Shown: positions 1-11,189 of the stretch, piece after piece | Layout of the letters: each line of letters opens with the position of its first letter | Numbering within the stretch: the stretch's first letter is position 1 | Origin: Sanderia malayensis | Taxonomy: Eukaryota > Cnidaria > Scyphozoa > Semaeostomeae > Pelagiidae | DNA: 64,000 nt | Direction: 5' to 3' | NCBI GenBank assembly: GCA_013076295.1 | Contig: RQOL01000532.1 | Location: 1,736,001 to 1,800,000, forward strand | Position numbers and translations under genes: made by a program | The notes under the pieces: generated by a model | The model's input: only the letters and a program-made list of their open reading frames with translations | Told to the model about the DNA's origin: nothing | Database searches by the model: none

Positions 1-39
1 AGTAAGTTGATAATGCCATTCATTCTTTTTTTGATCCCT

Positions 40-430
40 GATACTGACCCATGAATCATGACCTTAGTTGACCTCACGATTTGACCCCTGAACCCTCTCG
101 TGACCTTATCTATTCTATTTTCTTCTCAATTGACCTTACAATTTGACCCCTGAACCCTCTCATGACCTTAATTGGTTTATTTCTTCATATTCGACCTCAC
201 AATTTGACCCCTGAACCCCCTCATGACCTTATCTGGTATATTTCTTCTTAGTTGACCTTACAAGTTGACATCTGAATCCTCTCATGACCTTATCTGTTCT
301 ATTGTCATCTTAGTTGACCTTACAATGTGACCTCAAACACTCTCGTGACCTTATCTGGTTTATTTTGTCCTAGTTGACCTCATAATTTGACATTTGAACC
401 CTCTCTTGTGTTCCCTGAACCTTCGTGTGC
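40..430. repeat. Minisatellite, about 61-bp unit
   Basis: Units begin near TTGACCTCACAATTTGACCC and contain CTGAACCCTCTCATGACCTT. About six imperfect copies are visible, spaced roughly 60 bp apart, with decay at both ends. The array lies in the intron upstream of the MCM10 exon. No coding role is seen. Confidence 0.85.
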
Positions 431-711
431 CTTCAGACCTGAACTATATCTTGTCTCATTAAATATGGTTTCTTTCTTCTTGTTTGACCTAAAGATGTAA
501 CCTTTTCATGTGGACTCTCATTTGGAAGCTAATTTTTAATGCATTTTTGGTACATATATTTTGATGCGTTTTTGTTGGATCCATATATCTTATTGGACCA
601 CTTTCTGAAATACCCATTTGTCTAGAGCGATGAATGAGTGTATTCGGGAGAAAAGTCTTGAAGTTGTTTTATTTACTGATGCTTAAATGACCAAGATTCA
701 TTCTTTTTCAG

Positions 712-860
712 TGCAAGTATATGCATGAATTCGCATCTAAATACTGCAAAGACCAAGGTCATCCAATTATCAAAGTGGACGCAATGAAGAGGTTCTTCAT
801 CTGCAAGCATTGCAAGCACAGGACCATCGCCTTTAAGAAGTTACCCGACCACCCTTGCAG
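712..860 (+). CDS. MCM10: MCM10 zinc-finger exon (partial gene)
   Basis: This is one internal exon, flanked by a cag acceptor ending at 711 and a gtaagt donor at 861. It encodes about 49 residues that begin CKYMHEF and contain VDAMKRFFICKHCKHRTIAF. The Cys pairs, the aromatic KRFF motif and the RTIA motif match the zinc-binding core of MCM10, a replication factor that helps activate the CMG helicase at origins and binds DNA through this region. Upstream exons lie outside the window. I could not find the next expected exon, which should continue with a Cys-Gly and a conserved Trp, anywhere before 4.4 kb. The gene therefore either has a very long intron or is interrupted here. The family call is firm; the rest of the gene model is unknown. 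Confidence 0.8.
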
Positions 861-1709
861 GTAAGTCATTCTCATTGCATTTCTATAATCAGTTGATTAG
901 TACGAAATCATAAGATGGTTCAAGACTTGAAATTACAACAAACTGCGATTTTTTTTATATTCGACGAGACATATTTTTGCCAATTAAGCCGACGCTTTTG
1001 AGTGCTGCTACTACAATGACGGTTGCTTGATTTGAATGCAGTATAATTAAGCTGAGATGAAATATTGATTTTAAAATTGATCTCTGAAATCATTGAAATA
1101 TTGAAGATTTAATTAGCTGTAAGTAATTGAAGCAAATAGAAGCTATGTGGGTGTTTTGAGGAGTAAAATGCCATCTTCGCATCAAGCTTTGTTTGGGTTT
1201 GAAGTAAACATCTGTCTCCTTACATGGAATTGAATAATATTATTTGAAATCAAACATTTAAATTTAGATTAAGTATTGCTCTGTAAGAGTAAAGATTGTT
1301 TTGCCAGGATAAAGATTGTTTTGCGATGATAAAGATTGCTCTACAAGGATAAAGATTGCTCTTTCTGGGTAAAGATTGTTTTGCCAGGATAAAGATTGTT
1401 TTGCGAAGATAAAGATTGCTCTACAAGGATAAAGATTGCTCTTTCTGGGTAAAGATTACTCTATCAAATCAAAGATTTTCATGTGAAACCTTTGATGATA
1501 AAGCAGTTATCTTCGAAGACTTGTCTTTGAAGTCGAAGACCGCATTTGCCTAACAGACATAACTCGCATTTCACTTACAAAGCAATATAGATTCGTTCGA
1601 GAAGTATTAACACAGACACCAAGCCCTCAAGTTACGTTCAACCAAAGAAGACAATCTCTGTTTCCGTCTCCCTCAAAGGACCGCAGAAACACAAATAGAG
1701 GAAGACATC
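861..1709. repeat. Gene-free stretch with AAAGATTG minisatellite (1291-1466)
   Basis: The stretch between the MCM10 exon and the DEG/ENaC start has no recognisable exon. From about 1291 to 1466 the octamer AAAGATTG recurs every 20 bp or so. The higher-order unit is about 80 bp (GTTTTGCCAGGA, GTTTTGCGATGA, GCTCTACAAGGA, GCTCTTTCTGGG) and is present twice. The rest looks like ordinary AT-rich intron or 5' flank. Confidence 0.75.
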
Positions 1710-3113
1710 ATGAACAAGGAGTTAAAAGATGAGGCTGGTTCCCTCACCATACACGGTGTGGCAAGAATTTTCAGTTCGAAAACGAAGCGGGGAAGAACAT
1801 TCTGGCTTGCCCTGTCCATCATGATGACAGTCGTGTTAGTCCGGTTATTTATTTTACTTGTAGAAAAGCATTTGTCGAGGAGTGTTCTTGATAAAGTCAC
1901 CCTCGAAAGGGCAACGAGACAAGGATTCCCGGCCGTGACTATATGCAACACGAATTTATATTCTTATCATGGTCCCGTGCCTGTGTCCCAAGAGTTGCCC
2001 GCAAACTGCTCCATGCTGGATGACAAGTACTTTGCAAACAAGAAGAACAGGGATTACTTTAACATTGCTTGTAGTTTGTTTTTGGCGAATTTCACGCCGG
2101 TAGCCACAAGGATAAGGAGCGTGCTGGACCACGAGACGCTGCGTTTCCCGCGGAATTTCTCCATTCTGCCGAACTTGTGGCCCTGCTTCACGTTCAATCG
2201 GGGTGGCAGGATCTCTCAAGTTTTTGGTGGTGAGGACAGTGCATTGACGATGGTACTGTATTTAGACGATAAGTTATACGAGAATAACATGTTAAGCTAC
2301 ATGGATCCGATCACTTCTGGAGAACAGGGCCTATTTGTTTATATACACGACCCAGCAGTCCACCTGCCTATATCAACACGAGTCCATCTAGCACCCGGAT
2401 TTCACACGCGGATCAAGGTGAAAAAAGTAACAAGGCATCGCTTACCGAAGCCGTTTCCATCGAAGTGTTCCGACAAGCCCAATGCGGACTACTCAAGAAT
2501 AATATCTGGTAAACAATCCAACGCACAATGCTACTTTCTCTGTTTTATAACCCAATTGTACGACGCATGTAATGGTACGTTGCCACACTTTAGAGTATTT
2601 TTGTCTGCGAAGGATTTCCCGAAGACTGCCTCGTACGAGTCTCACAGCTGTTCACAGAATTTCGAACTAAACACGTTTGATTACAGGCGGTGTGATTGTT
2701 CTGTTCCATGCAACGAGATTCAGTACAAGCTTGAAGACAGCTCCACGCAATGGCCCCAGGATTGGCAGGCCCTGATGTTTTCCCCCCTCTTGGCCACCGC
2801 AGAGGGGGGTGGTGCTATGGGTGGGGCGAGTTATGACCCAAGCAAGGTCTTTTCGATCGAAGAGATCAGAAAGAAGTTGGTCAAAGTCACGATATACTAC
2901 GACGAAATGTTGACCGAGAAACACGTGGAAGAAGAGCAATATTCATTCGATATGGTTGTCGCTGATTTAGGGGGGCAGATGGGACTTTTTTTGGGCGGGT
3001 CTATTTTGTCCCTAGTTGAAGTTTTCGTGCTGCTGGGTAAGATTCTAAAAAGCTGGAAAGGAGAGAAAAATCTTGTGGAAAAAGTCAATCCGTCCTCGAA
3101 TAACATCGAATGA
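1710..3113 (+). CDS. DEG/ENaC family cation channel, intronless
   Basis: The open frame gives 467 aa, within the usual size range for this family. A cytosolic N-terminus precedes a first membrane segment at about residues 31-52. FPAVTICN follows at about residue 73, the signature just after TM1 in ENaC/ASIC channels. A long cysteine-rich extracellular part ends with a CxCxxPC-type cluster (CDCSVPCNEIQYKL). Near residue 420 the pre-TM2 and TM2 block LGGQMGLFLGGSILSLVEVF carries the family's GxS-type selectivity filter as GGS. Family members form trimeric sodium-permeable channels gated by protons, peptides or mechanical force; the ligand here cannot be told from sequence. The single exon contrasts with most neighbours and suggests a retrocopy or lineage-specific intron loss. 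It may sit inside an MCM10 intron on the same strand. Confidence 0.93.
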   Translation: MNKELKDEAGSLTIHGVARIFSSKTKRGRTFWLALSIMMTVVLVRLFILLVEKHLSRSVLDKVTLERATRQGFPAVTICNTNLYSYHGPVPVSQELPANCSMLDDKYFANKKNRDYFNIACSLFLANFTPVATRIRSVLDHETLRFPRNFSILPNLWPCFTFNRGGRISQVFGGEDSALTMVLYLDDKLYENNMLSYMDPITSGEQGLFVYIHDPAVHLPISTRVHLAPGFHTRIKVKKVTRHRLPKPFPSKCSDKPNADYSRIISGKQSNAQCYFLCFITQLYDACNGTLPHFRVFLSAKDFPKTASYESHSCSQNFELNTFDYRRCDCSVPCNEIQYKLEDSSTQWPQDWQALMFSPLLATAEGGGAMGGASYDPSKVFSIEEIRKKLVKVTIYYDEMLTEKHVEEEQYSFDMVVADLGGQMGLFLGGSILSLVEVFVLLGKILKSWKGEKNLVEKVNPSSNNIE

Positions 3114-4448
3114 AAATTGCATCTGAGTTGGAACCTTATCATGATAAACACAGAAACGCTGCTATTATATAGTATAGTGTAGAATACAGTATCGGGCTAA
3201 TTATGTTGTCAGGTGGATGTTGGTGAAGTAGAAAACTTGTCTCAACAATAATAACACGTCACTTGTCAATCAAAACTTGTCAATAAAATTTACGAACAGC
3301 TGTTTATCGTTTACGACAATATGTAGAAGGCTGAAAATTCATAATTCACTACATCGTTTTGCAAGTTAGAATTGCTAGTTATCGTTGATAATATTATGTA
3401 GATCATTGCACGCAGACATGTACATATGTTATATATGTAACTCTTTCACCAAATTTAGATTTTCCCATAGAGATATTAGACCTTATATCCTATATGAACT
3501 ACTTGAAGCTGTTTCTCTTTCGTGTTTTACTGAAGGACGTGTTTCTTAATCACGATTCATTTCATATTACGAATAATATCTTTTCTTCGCTTAATTCTTT
3601 ACTCTTATCTTTTCAGACAATGTGGCTCAGATAATTACGAACGTACATCAATGTTTTATGTAAGATTTTATCTGTACGATACCCCTGGCAGTATTTTATC
3701 TCAATGTGTTAATGAGTAGAGTGTTCAAGGCCTCCAGGGGGCACTGTTAATAAGAAAAAGTCATATATTATAGAATATATATTTTTCTTTTCCCATCAGG
3801 AGAAAAAAGGACCCAAAATTGGAGGGGAAACTTTGCAACTACGTGGAGAGGAACATCCGATGTTTTTGAACAGTACAAAGTAACTAAATTGTTTATATAG
3901 TAGCTATAGAAAACATGTATATTGAGTTTCGTTTTATAACGATCCAAAATCTTGGTCACTTTTGTTGAATCTTTTATAACCCTTGCTATAACCAAGTATT
4001 GAACCTTTTTATAAAAGACTTGGATCAGCACTTAGTACTCAAAGTTTCTTAATTGGGCATAACTATTTTCACTTTATAGTGGCTATTTATTTGTTTCTTG
4101 ATTTCGGGATTAAAAGTTTCCCCATTTTTCCCCATCAAGCATTTTTGGATGGATATAAACTCAGATCGCCACAAAAACCCGTACAAATCAAAGTAAAAAT
4201 TAGAATGTTTTTGAAACAAAAATTAACAAAGGTCTCAGTATTCATTAAGACCATGCCGTGTACAGATGAATGTCAATGGACTCTTTTAAAAAAGAAATTT
4301 TACAGTTTATTAATTATTGTTGAGCCTTGTACCAAAGTTTGTTTATTTTTGGTCACCTAGCTCTAGTTTCTTGCAAGAAACGTGTAAGTAGCTAATTACT
4401 GAATATGAATATGACTGGTTTGAATGCTTTGCAGCAGCTGTTATCGCT
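3114..4448. other. Gene-free AT-rich stretch
   Basis: This lies downstream of the channel gene (its stop is at 3111-3113) and downstream of the 3' end of the G-alpha gene, so it should hold both 3' UTRs. I see no conserved exon, tandem array or clear transposon end. Confidence 0.5.
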
Positions 4449-5516
4449 TCATAGAATTCCAAAAACATCGAGATTCATTTCGAGTATTGCTCTGGTTGCA
4501 ACTTGGAATGTAGCTTTGATATTATTCGTGTCTGTGGCACACGTTACATGCGTGAATATCGTGCGATTTGGGTTCAAATTACACGCCAAATACAATTGTT
4601 TTATGTAGACCAGTGCGTCTTTTGGTGATTTCGGATTGGCTGTATACGCCTCGAAGAACCTATCAACCGGACACCGTTTGACCGCAGATTCGAACAGATC
4701 GATTTTATTGAGAAAGAGAAGCAAGGATTTATTTGCAAACCAAACATTGTTTATGACTTGTGCAAAGACTTTCAGACTCTCTTGCATTGCGCTGGTCGTG
4801 TGGTCCTCTTCCAATACGTTGCTGTACTCGACCAGCGAAGCACAATATATCATCGATGTAGCATCTTCGAAGCAGTGAAGCCACTTACTGCGCTCGAACC
4901 TCTGACCACCGACGTCCACCATGGTGAGGTATTTGGAATTGTAGTTGAACGTGATCTCGTGCACACCCGAGGTTGGCAGCCTCGTGTGCAGGATGTCGTC
5001 GTCATTTGGGAGAAATCCCGGCAGGCAGATTCTATCAATCTGCTTGAAGAAGTAATCAACTGCATCCGCGTTTATGATTCGTGATCTATTCGATTCAAAA
5101 CAATCGATCACAGCTGAGTCCTGAAGCATCCGTCGTATCAACGGGATTATGTCTATATTCAACTCGAAATTCCCGCGAAATAGTTTGTTGATCATGGATA
5201 CGAAGCTGTGCGTGAGCTCCTCCGTGTTCTCGTTTTGATAGACGAACGAGCTATTCGTCTGTATGAGTTCTATTATCGCATACATGCTCTGCGACAGGTT
5301 TCCGACGACCAGCGCAATGTAATGTCTTCTTTCCGTGTTGGTGAAGCCATTCTTGTGCAGTATTTTCATCTGTTTCATGATCGTGCTCTTGCCGCTATTT
5401 CCGGTACCTAGTAACAGTAGCGTCGCTCTCTCGCCGGCCTGCTTTGGCATGGTTTCGGTGATAGTCCCCACCCTATTTCTTGGAGTTGCACTGGTCAGAC
5501 TGAATTCGCAGCCCAT
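4449..5516 (-). CDS. Heterotrimeric G-protein alpha subunit, divergent and intronless
   Basis: The uninterrupted frame of 355 aa matches the usual G-alpha length. MGC at the N-terminus fits myristoylation and palmitoylation. The P-loop is GTGNSGKST at 37-45, where most G-alphas have GAGESGKST. Switch I reads HTRLPTSG with the arginine finger at 179. Switch II is DVGGQRFERSKW with the catalytic Gln at 205. NKID is at 270-273 and TCAT at 325-328. GTP binding and hydrolysis residues are thus kept. The P-loop Glu that normally contacts the switch arginine is replaced by Asn. The C-terminus DVFGIL has no cysteine four from the end, so pertussis-toxin modification is not expected, and the tail does not match a standard Gi, Gq, Gs or G12 ending. 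Likely a lineage-specific retrocopy-type G-alpha with unusual receptor coupling. Confidence 0.93.
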   Translation of the reverse strand: MGCEFSLTSATPRNRVGTITETMPKQAGERATLLLLGTGNSGKSTIMKQMKILHKNGFTNTERRHYIALVVGNLSQSMYAIIELIQTNSSFVYQNENTEELTHSFVSMINKLFRGNFELNIDIIPLIRRMLQDSAVIDCFESNRSRIINADAVDYFFKQIDRICLPGFLPNDDDILHTRLPTSGVHEITFNYNSKYLTMVDVGGQRFERSKWLHCFEDATSMIYCASLVEYSNVLEEDHTTSAMQESLKVFAQVINNVWFANKSLLLFLNKIDLFESAVKRCPVDRFFEAYTANPKSPKDALVYIKQLYLACNLNPNRTIFTHVTCATDTNNIKATFQVATRAILEMNLDVFGIL

Positions 5517-6559
5517 AGTCGGCTAGTGTTGTCGTCACAACGTGGAAAACACAAAACCAGACGGCTTGGAGTTTGGCTTCTTCTGTACAGTGCCTGGTAA
5601 TCTAAGCTGTGTCTGTAAGCGCTAAAATCGCAACGTGAACATATGAGAATCCTGCTTGATAATCTTAGTTTCATTGTAAATTTCCATCCTTGAAATACCG
5701 CAACTTCCACTCCACGATAAAAGTGTTATTTTGCCGTGCTATCGTTACAGATCTTACTGTTATGTCGAGAAGACCTGCTACTACCCAATGACGTCATAGT
5801 ATGCCGAAAATAGTTTTTCCTGCTCTAACTATTTTTAATCTTATCTGCTTCCACTTATAAGCAGATTTGCTCTTTCCAGCACTGAAATCCGTCCGATGTG
5901 TCCTCCAGCGATTTCCCTCTCTTCCGTACAGTTTGATTCGCTTGAATATTTTAAGTCTTGTCAAGTATCTTGCATTCGATATCTTGAATTTTCAATAACG
6001 CCAACTTTATTCCCCCTTGCTGCTTTTTGCCGATGTTTCTTCTGCCCCTGCCTCGTGACCCAGTTGGTGCAGCCATTACACTCAATCTGTTAACTTTGGA
6101 TTGCTCGCTTTTCTCACTCGGCCCATCGGATTTCGGAGAGAAAAAACAGCATTTTTGCTTCACTCCTACTTTTCTCATCAATTATTCACAACTATAATTT
6201 GTTGTTTTCCGCGATTTTCGCGTTTTTCAGCAAAGGATTTTCCGTAATCATCACCAACTTCAACTTCGTGATTAAGCGGCCTGTGTGTTTCGGGTTTCTC
6301 CCTGTTGCGAATTTAGTTTTCAATATCAAAATATGCACATTGTTTTGCGCAATTACAAGACCGGAAAGGAGGGAGCAATGACGAGCTAAAAGTGAGGCTG
6401 GTTTTAAACGAGGCTGCATAATTTTTGCATTCCTCCCACCCACACCCACCAACCAACAAACCAAGTTTTCTCTTTTTTCAATCATTTGCATTGCAACTAT
6501 GACCTGTGCGAAAAGAATGACAAACAAAGTGTATTGTTTAATGAAGGGAAATTTGCAAT
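5517..6559. other. Divergent gap between G-alpha and FKTN
   Basis: The two start codons are 1043 bp apart and face away from each other, so both promoters should be here. Apart from the CRE-like site I see no repeat or extra exon. Small open frames in this gap lack family features. Confidence 0.5.
5789..5796. promoter_or_regulatory. CRE-like palindrome upstream of the G-alpha gene
   Basis: A perfect TGACGTCA octamer lies about 270 bp upstream of the G-alpha start codon, in the gap shared with FKTN. It matches the CREB/ATF consensus. Function is inferred from sequence only. Confidence 0.35.
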
Positions 6560-9500
6560 ATGGCCAAGCTCTACACTCTAACTGCAGTATGTATTTTCTC
6601 GATGATGTTTCTAGTACTGCAAATGATGAATTATGGATCACTTAATGGCTGGGTAAGTGTTTCATATATTAATGCATGACCTGTTTATCACGTAAAATTG
6701 ACTTATTTGTATTAGGCCTTTCTTTTAGTATACAGCATATTTACATTTTATTTTTCTGCATGCAGGAAGCTTTGATGCCAATTAAATTACAAACAAGGGA
6801 AATGCATGGCAAACAAATTTTTCCAGATGCAAAAAATGCGCATGTTAGTACTTTAAAATTTTCTTATACATTACACATTAATTTTATCGTCAGTGCTTAA
6901 AAGTTAAAACAACCTCCCACCATTAATACGGGTAATGCAGGTTTAATGCCCTTGATTGAAACAATTCGATATTCACACTTTATTATATAAATCCTCTGCG
7001 TAGAAATTAATCTTGACTGATTTGTACAAAGTTTTTTGCTTTTTCCAAATTTTAGAAAACTTTGACAGAGTTTCAAGACATCTGTACAATTCTTCAAGTA
7101 GATTGTATTCTGATAGACCCAGGGGTCTTGGTCCACCTTACAGAGGATCCAAATGATTCAAAGGAATTGCACACTACTGCACATAAGAATTGTCATTACT
7201 TTTGTGGCAGAAGTCTCTTCATTTTTGCTTCTTTGGCACCAAATCTACTGAAAGATGACAAAATGGTCAGAACTATTTTTATTTACCTTGGTTGCTATTT
7301 AGAATTTATAATATGGCATATTTAATGTAACAAAGTAAACAATATCTAAACTTTGCTATATGATGGAACAATGACTGCTGGCGGAATTTACCAATTTTTT
7401 AATCAATTTCTAAGGTGACATTTCAGACCCATCGCATTGGTTAGTCAATTGATCACTACATCCATGATTGACTTTCAATCATGGTTGTAGCGAGTGTTTT
7501 GAATCACGCACGCAACTCTACGGCTCCTTCAAGGTCCTTCATGTCAGGAAATTCCAGGATATCATCTTTATCTTTCAGGACATATTTCTTGAAAAGCTTG
7601 GAAAATCGGGATTTAAAAGTACAGTTCTCAAAGGCAAGGATGACAGGTCTTTATCTTTGGAAGTCGTTTTCAACCAAAAAGATTTAACAACCCACATAAT
7701 ATTGGAAAAGAGGGCAGTTTTCATTCACATTGTCTTGCTATACGAGCGGCTGAACAATTATTGGTCGACAACGTGTTCTCTTGTTGCCCCGAAAAGATTT
7801 TCTCGCTTTCCCAAAGCACTGATGGGTAACAAGTTTTTTGTACACCAGAATCTGATGGCCAAGTAAGTGAAACTTGAGTGTTTGTTGAACTCTTAAATAA
7901 GCAAGCTGATAATGTTTTGAATAGATTGCTATCTTGTACTTTTTTATGCGGTGCAATCTTGGTATACACGTTTTTTATTTTATAAGAGACCTAGCTAAAG
8001 CTTTACTGGTGAAAGTTTCTCAATTTTAGGGCATTTTTGGACACATTGTACCAGTAAAAGTTTCTTAAAAGTTTCTTAATTGGATATTTGAAAAAAAAAC
8101 GCCAAAAAATGCGTAAAACCATGCACAGTGGTTATCTTCTGTATTTCAAACAAAATTAAAAATGAAAAATTTCTTAGTGATTTTTCATTTACCAGTGGAA
8201 GTTTCTTAAATTTTTTGGCCTTTTACCAGTGAGTTTTGTAAAGCAGTTTCTTATAAAAAAATACTTGTAGCAGAGCTTAGAAAGGCCAGAAATACACTTT
8301 GCTGTATTGGGAATTTGCTAGTCCAAAGGAAAATGTTCCATGAAGCTATTTAAAGGACCAGATGTGTAGCTTGCTATATGCAAGCAAGTCACACATCTAC
8401 GAAGATAGTAAGCGTATTTGCCTATCAATCAATCAATCAACATCTTGTTAGATGAGGGCTTGTATTAAGATTCCCTTAGTAAATACGTTGTTTCTATCCA
8501 TTATAAGAAACTTCAATAACCTTTCAGTTTTGTTGTTGATTTCAGGTTCACTTGGATGACAGTGAAGTTGGAGAATTTGAAGATTACAATTCCAAAGTAC
8601 CCTGTCACATTCCTCCGTAATTTGCGCCATTCTCAATTTACCGCATGCAATATGAAGCAAGCACGCCAGTTTGTTTCTCGATATGGCTTTGAACTGGGCA
8701 CTGAAGCTGATGTGTTTCGGCTGAGAGCAAAGAATCTGCTTTTCACAGTGAAATATGTTCTTGATCGCCTTGGCATCAGGTTTTGGCTCAGCAGTGGAAC
8801 ATGCTTAGGTTTGTTATTTTTTATTTTTAACCATAGTGATAGGAGATAATCTTCAAGATAATCTTGAAGTTTAACGGCCGATACTTCTTTTAACGGCCGC
8901 AACTATGATATCTTAGTCAATGACACAAACTGGCTATTCAATTTTTCGTTTATTTCCAGGCTGGTTTAGACAATGTGACTTTATTCCACACAGCAAAGAT
9001 CTCGACATTGGAATTTTCATCAAAGAATATAGTCCAAAAATCTCCCAAGAGCTGCAAAATGCTGGGCTAGTACCAAAACACATTTTTGGCAAAGTAAGGC
9101 TGGCTGTTTTTATGTCAGATATCTTTAACCATTGTTAATTTCTGAAGTGAACACCACGATTCTTGTTATCACTGCTTCAGGGAGTGTTTTCGATGCATTT
9201 AGTCATCATCATTCATGTTCACGTTCAATAATGTTTTGGAAAGTATTTGGAAACTTTATTTTGCTTCTCTGTAGGTTGAAGATAGTTACGAACTATCGTT
9301 TCGTACAGCTTCAAATGATTTGAAATTGGATATTTTCTTCTTCTACGAAGAAGTTGATTACATGTGGAATGGTGGAACACAAGCCAGGACAGGGAAGAAG
9401 TTCAAGTAAGCTATTCAACATTCAATTTTACATTCAGCCTATTGTTCAAAGACAATAGACCATTGTTTCTTCCATTGTTTTGAATAGAAATATCATCCTG

Positions 9501-10146
9501 GAGGCTTTTAATCAATCGGTTTTTATATGTGGGTTCTTACTCTAATTTATTCCAATATAATATCCTCTGGTTCCATCCATTTCCTGGTCTAATATATTGG
9601 CATAATACGATAGCCAGCGACAGGCCTTGTAGAGAAGGAAGCAATAAAGAGGTGACAGATCCAATCCAAATTTATACATACATAACAATGATAAGCGAAT
9701 GAATAACTTGTTGAAACGTAGAAAACGAGCGAAAGATTACAACGAAAGAATGAAAGAATGAATGATGACTAGCTTAGCTATATTTCAAGGAGTCTGGTGA
9801 TGAGTATATAACGTGTATGTGTCACTCAAAGTTTTTGACAGGCCTGAAGAACTGTGCCAGCTAGAAAATTCTATAGCATAGCAAAGGGGAGTGTGTTTAC
9901 TGTATAACACGGTTCTCCCTCTTTAACAGATACCGGTTTCCAAAGTTCGATCTTTGCTGGACGGAATTTGTGGAGCTGCTGGTCCGTGTTCCGTGTAATA
10001 CACTTGCGTATATCGAGGCAAATTACGGACCAAACTGGAATGCATTGATTAAGGAATGGGATTGGAAGAAGAGCCCTTCAAATGTAAAAGAAAATGGCGT
10101 TTGGCCTAAATCAGAGTTAAAAGATGTCGTCCAAGTATTTCAATAG
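6560..10146 (+). CDS. FKTN: Fukutin-like ribitol-phosphate transferase
   Basis: Eight exons: 6560-6652, 6766-6843, 7056-7265, 7579-7862, 8546-8808, 8960-9093, 9275-9405 and 9930-10146. Phases join to a 469-aa protein; human fukutin has 461. A single N-terminal membrane anchor (about residues 8-24) fits a type II Golgi protein. The conserved C-terminal half includes [29 protein letters not shown] (about 320-328), [20 protein letters not shown] and [11 protein letters not shown], which define the fukutin LicD-type nucleotidyltransferase domain with its acidic metal-binding residues. Fukutin adds the first ribitol-5-phosphate to the core M3 glycan of alpha-dystroglycan. The first four exons are less conserved, so their boundaries are less secure than the last four. 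Intron 7 holds an eroded MITE. Confidence 0.93.
9430..9540. mobile_element. Eroded MITE of the CAGTAAAA family (FKTN intron 7)
   Basis: This shares the interior AGCCTATTGTTCAAAGACAA and the right end TTTTTATATGTGGGTTCTTA with the intact copy at 14927-15072. The left inverted repeat is barely visible. Boundaries are approximate. Confidence 0.6.
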
Positions 10147-10989
10147 GTTTTTAGTGTTTATAGGGAATTCAAATTGCATATATTCTATTTATTTGTATGG
10201 GAATTTGCTAAGATATAATCTAATTTGATTTTCTCAACGAATGATAGAAGATTTTGTATAGAGGGGAATGAATGTAAATTTTGCAGTTTTTGATCGAACC
10301 GACGAGGTGGGCTGGCGTTTTAAGTTATCTGAGCGAACGTCAACCTTTGAAGAATACTATCACAACTAAAAATGAAAATACTCATCTTGACCAAATATGG
10401 TTCTTAGCATGTTTTTTAAATAACATTTTTATAGAGTTAAATTAAAATGAATTGAACAATGAACTTTTTATGTCATTGACTTTTCTCCGGCATGATGGGA
10501 TTTGCGCGGCGCGGGGCACTTAAGGTGTGCGACACCTCCGCCGTGTGCGAGAAGCGTGATTGGACACTGATCGAACTCCAGTTTAGGACAAGTTTAGGAC
10601 TAGTTTGCAACTAGTTTAGGACTACTTTGGGACTAGTTTGGGACTATTTGCGCAGCTATATTATCAAAGCTGAAGGCAATAAAACGCCTCAAATTGCATA
10701 TGTACAACATTCAGGCGTGTAGAAAACAATAATACTTGAATCTTTACTGTGTGTTTTTCTTGTTAAAAACTTAAGTAATGTAAACAAATAAGACTGCGAT
10801 GACAAAGTGCGTACATCTACTTTTTCATTCCAGGTGAAGATTATAAATTTTTAATTTCATATTTCTAAAAAAACCAGGAGGATCGTCCGTTTCTGTTCAC
10901 GAAGCTCTTTTTAAGATACAATCCCAGAAATATGTTCATGTCACAGCAATTTTAGATCGCAGTTTGGCCGTTTTCTTGTCGTGCATAAT
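10147..10989. other. FKTN 3' flank
   Basis: This should hold the FKTN 3' UTR and intergenic DNA. A short iteration of AGTTTAGGACTAGTTT-like words occupies about 10577-10650. No gene is seen. Confidence 0.5.
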
Positions 10990-11160
10990 CCAGAACATTA
11001 GTGCAGGTAAATACTAGTGCGCAGGTCAGGTCACCTGCGAAGGAGTGAAACGTCACGTGTTCCCAACTTTTATAGACTAGAACTTACCAGTGTGACTGGA
11101 CAGCCAAGTGGTAGGGCGTCAGGGTGGCAGGCCGAAAGTCGTGGGTTCGAGTCCTACGTT
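10990..11160 (+). mobile_element. tRNA-derived SINE-like copy 1
   Basis: The words CACGTGTTCCCAACTT, TATAGACTAGAACTTACCA and a tRNA-like part (GTGTGACTGG, GGTAGGGCGTC, GTGGGTTCGAGTCC) recur in the same order at about 60015-60180. The internal pol III B-box GGTTCGAGTCC is clear. This copy is degraded in the anticodon arm, and its 3' part runs directly into the 137-bp minisatellite. Confidence 0.7.
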
Positions 11161-11189
11161 GTGCGGAGGAGAAAGGTGTTGAGAATGCG

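Noticed and set aside
1291..1466. Regular AAAGATTG repeats resembling a CRISPR-like array
   Set aside because: The units are contiguous with no unique spacers and the window is eukaryotic, so it is an ordinary minisatellite.
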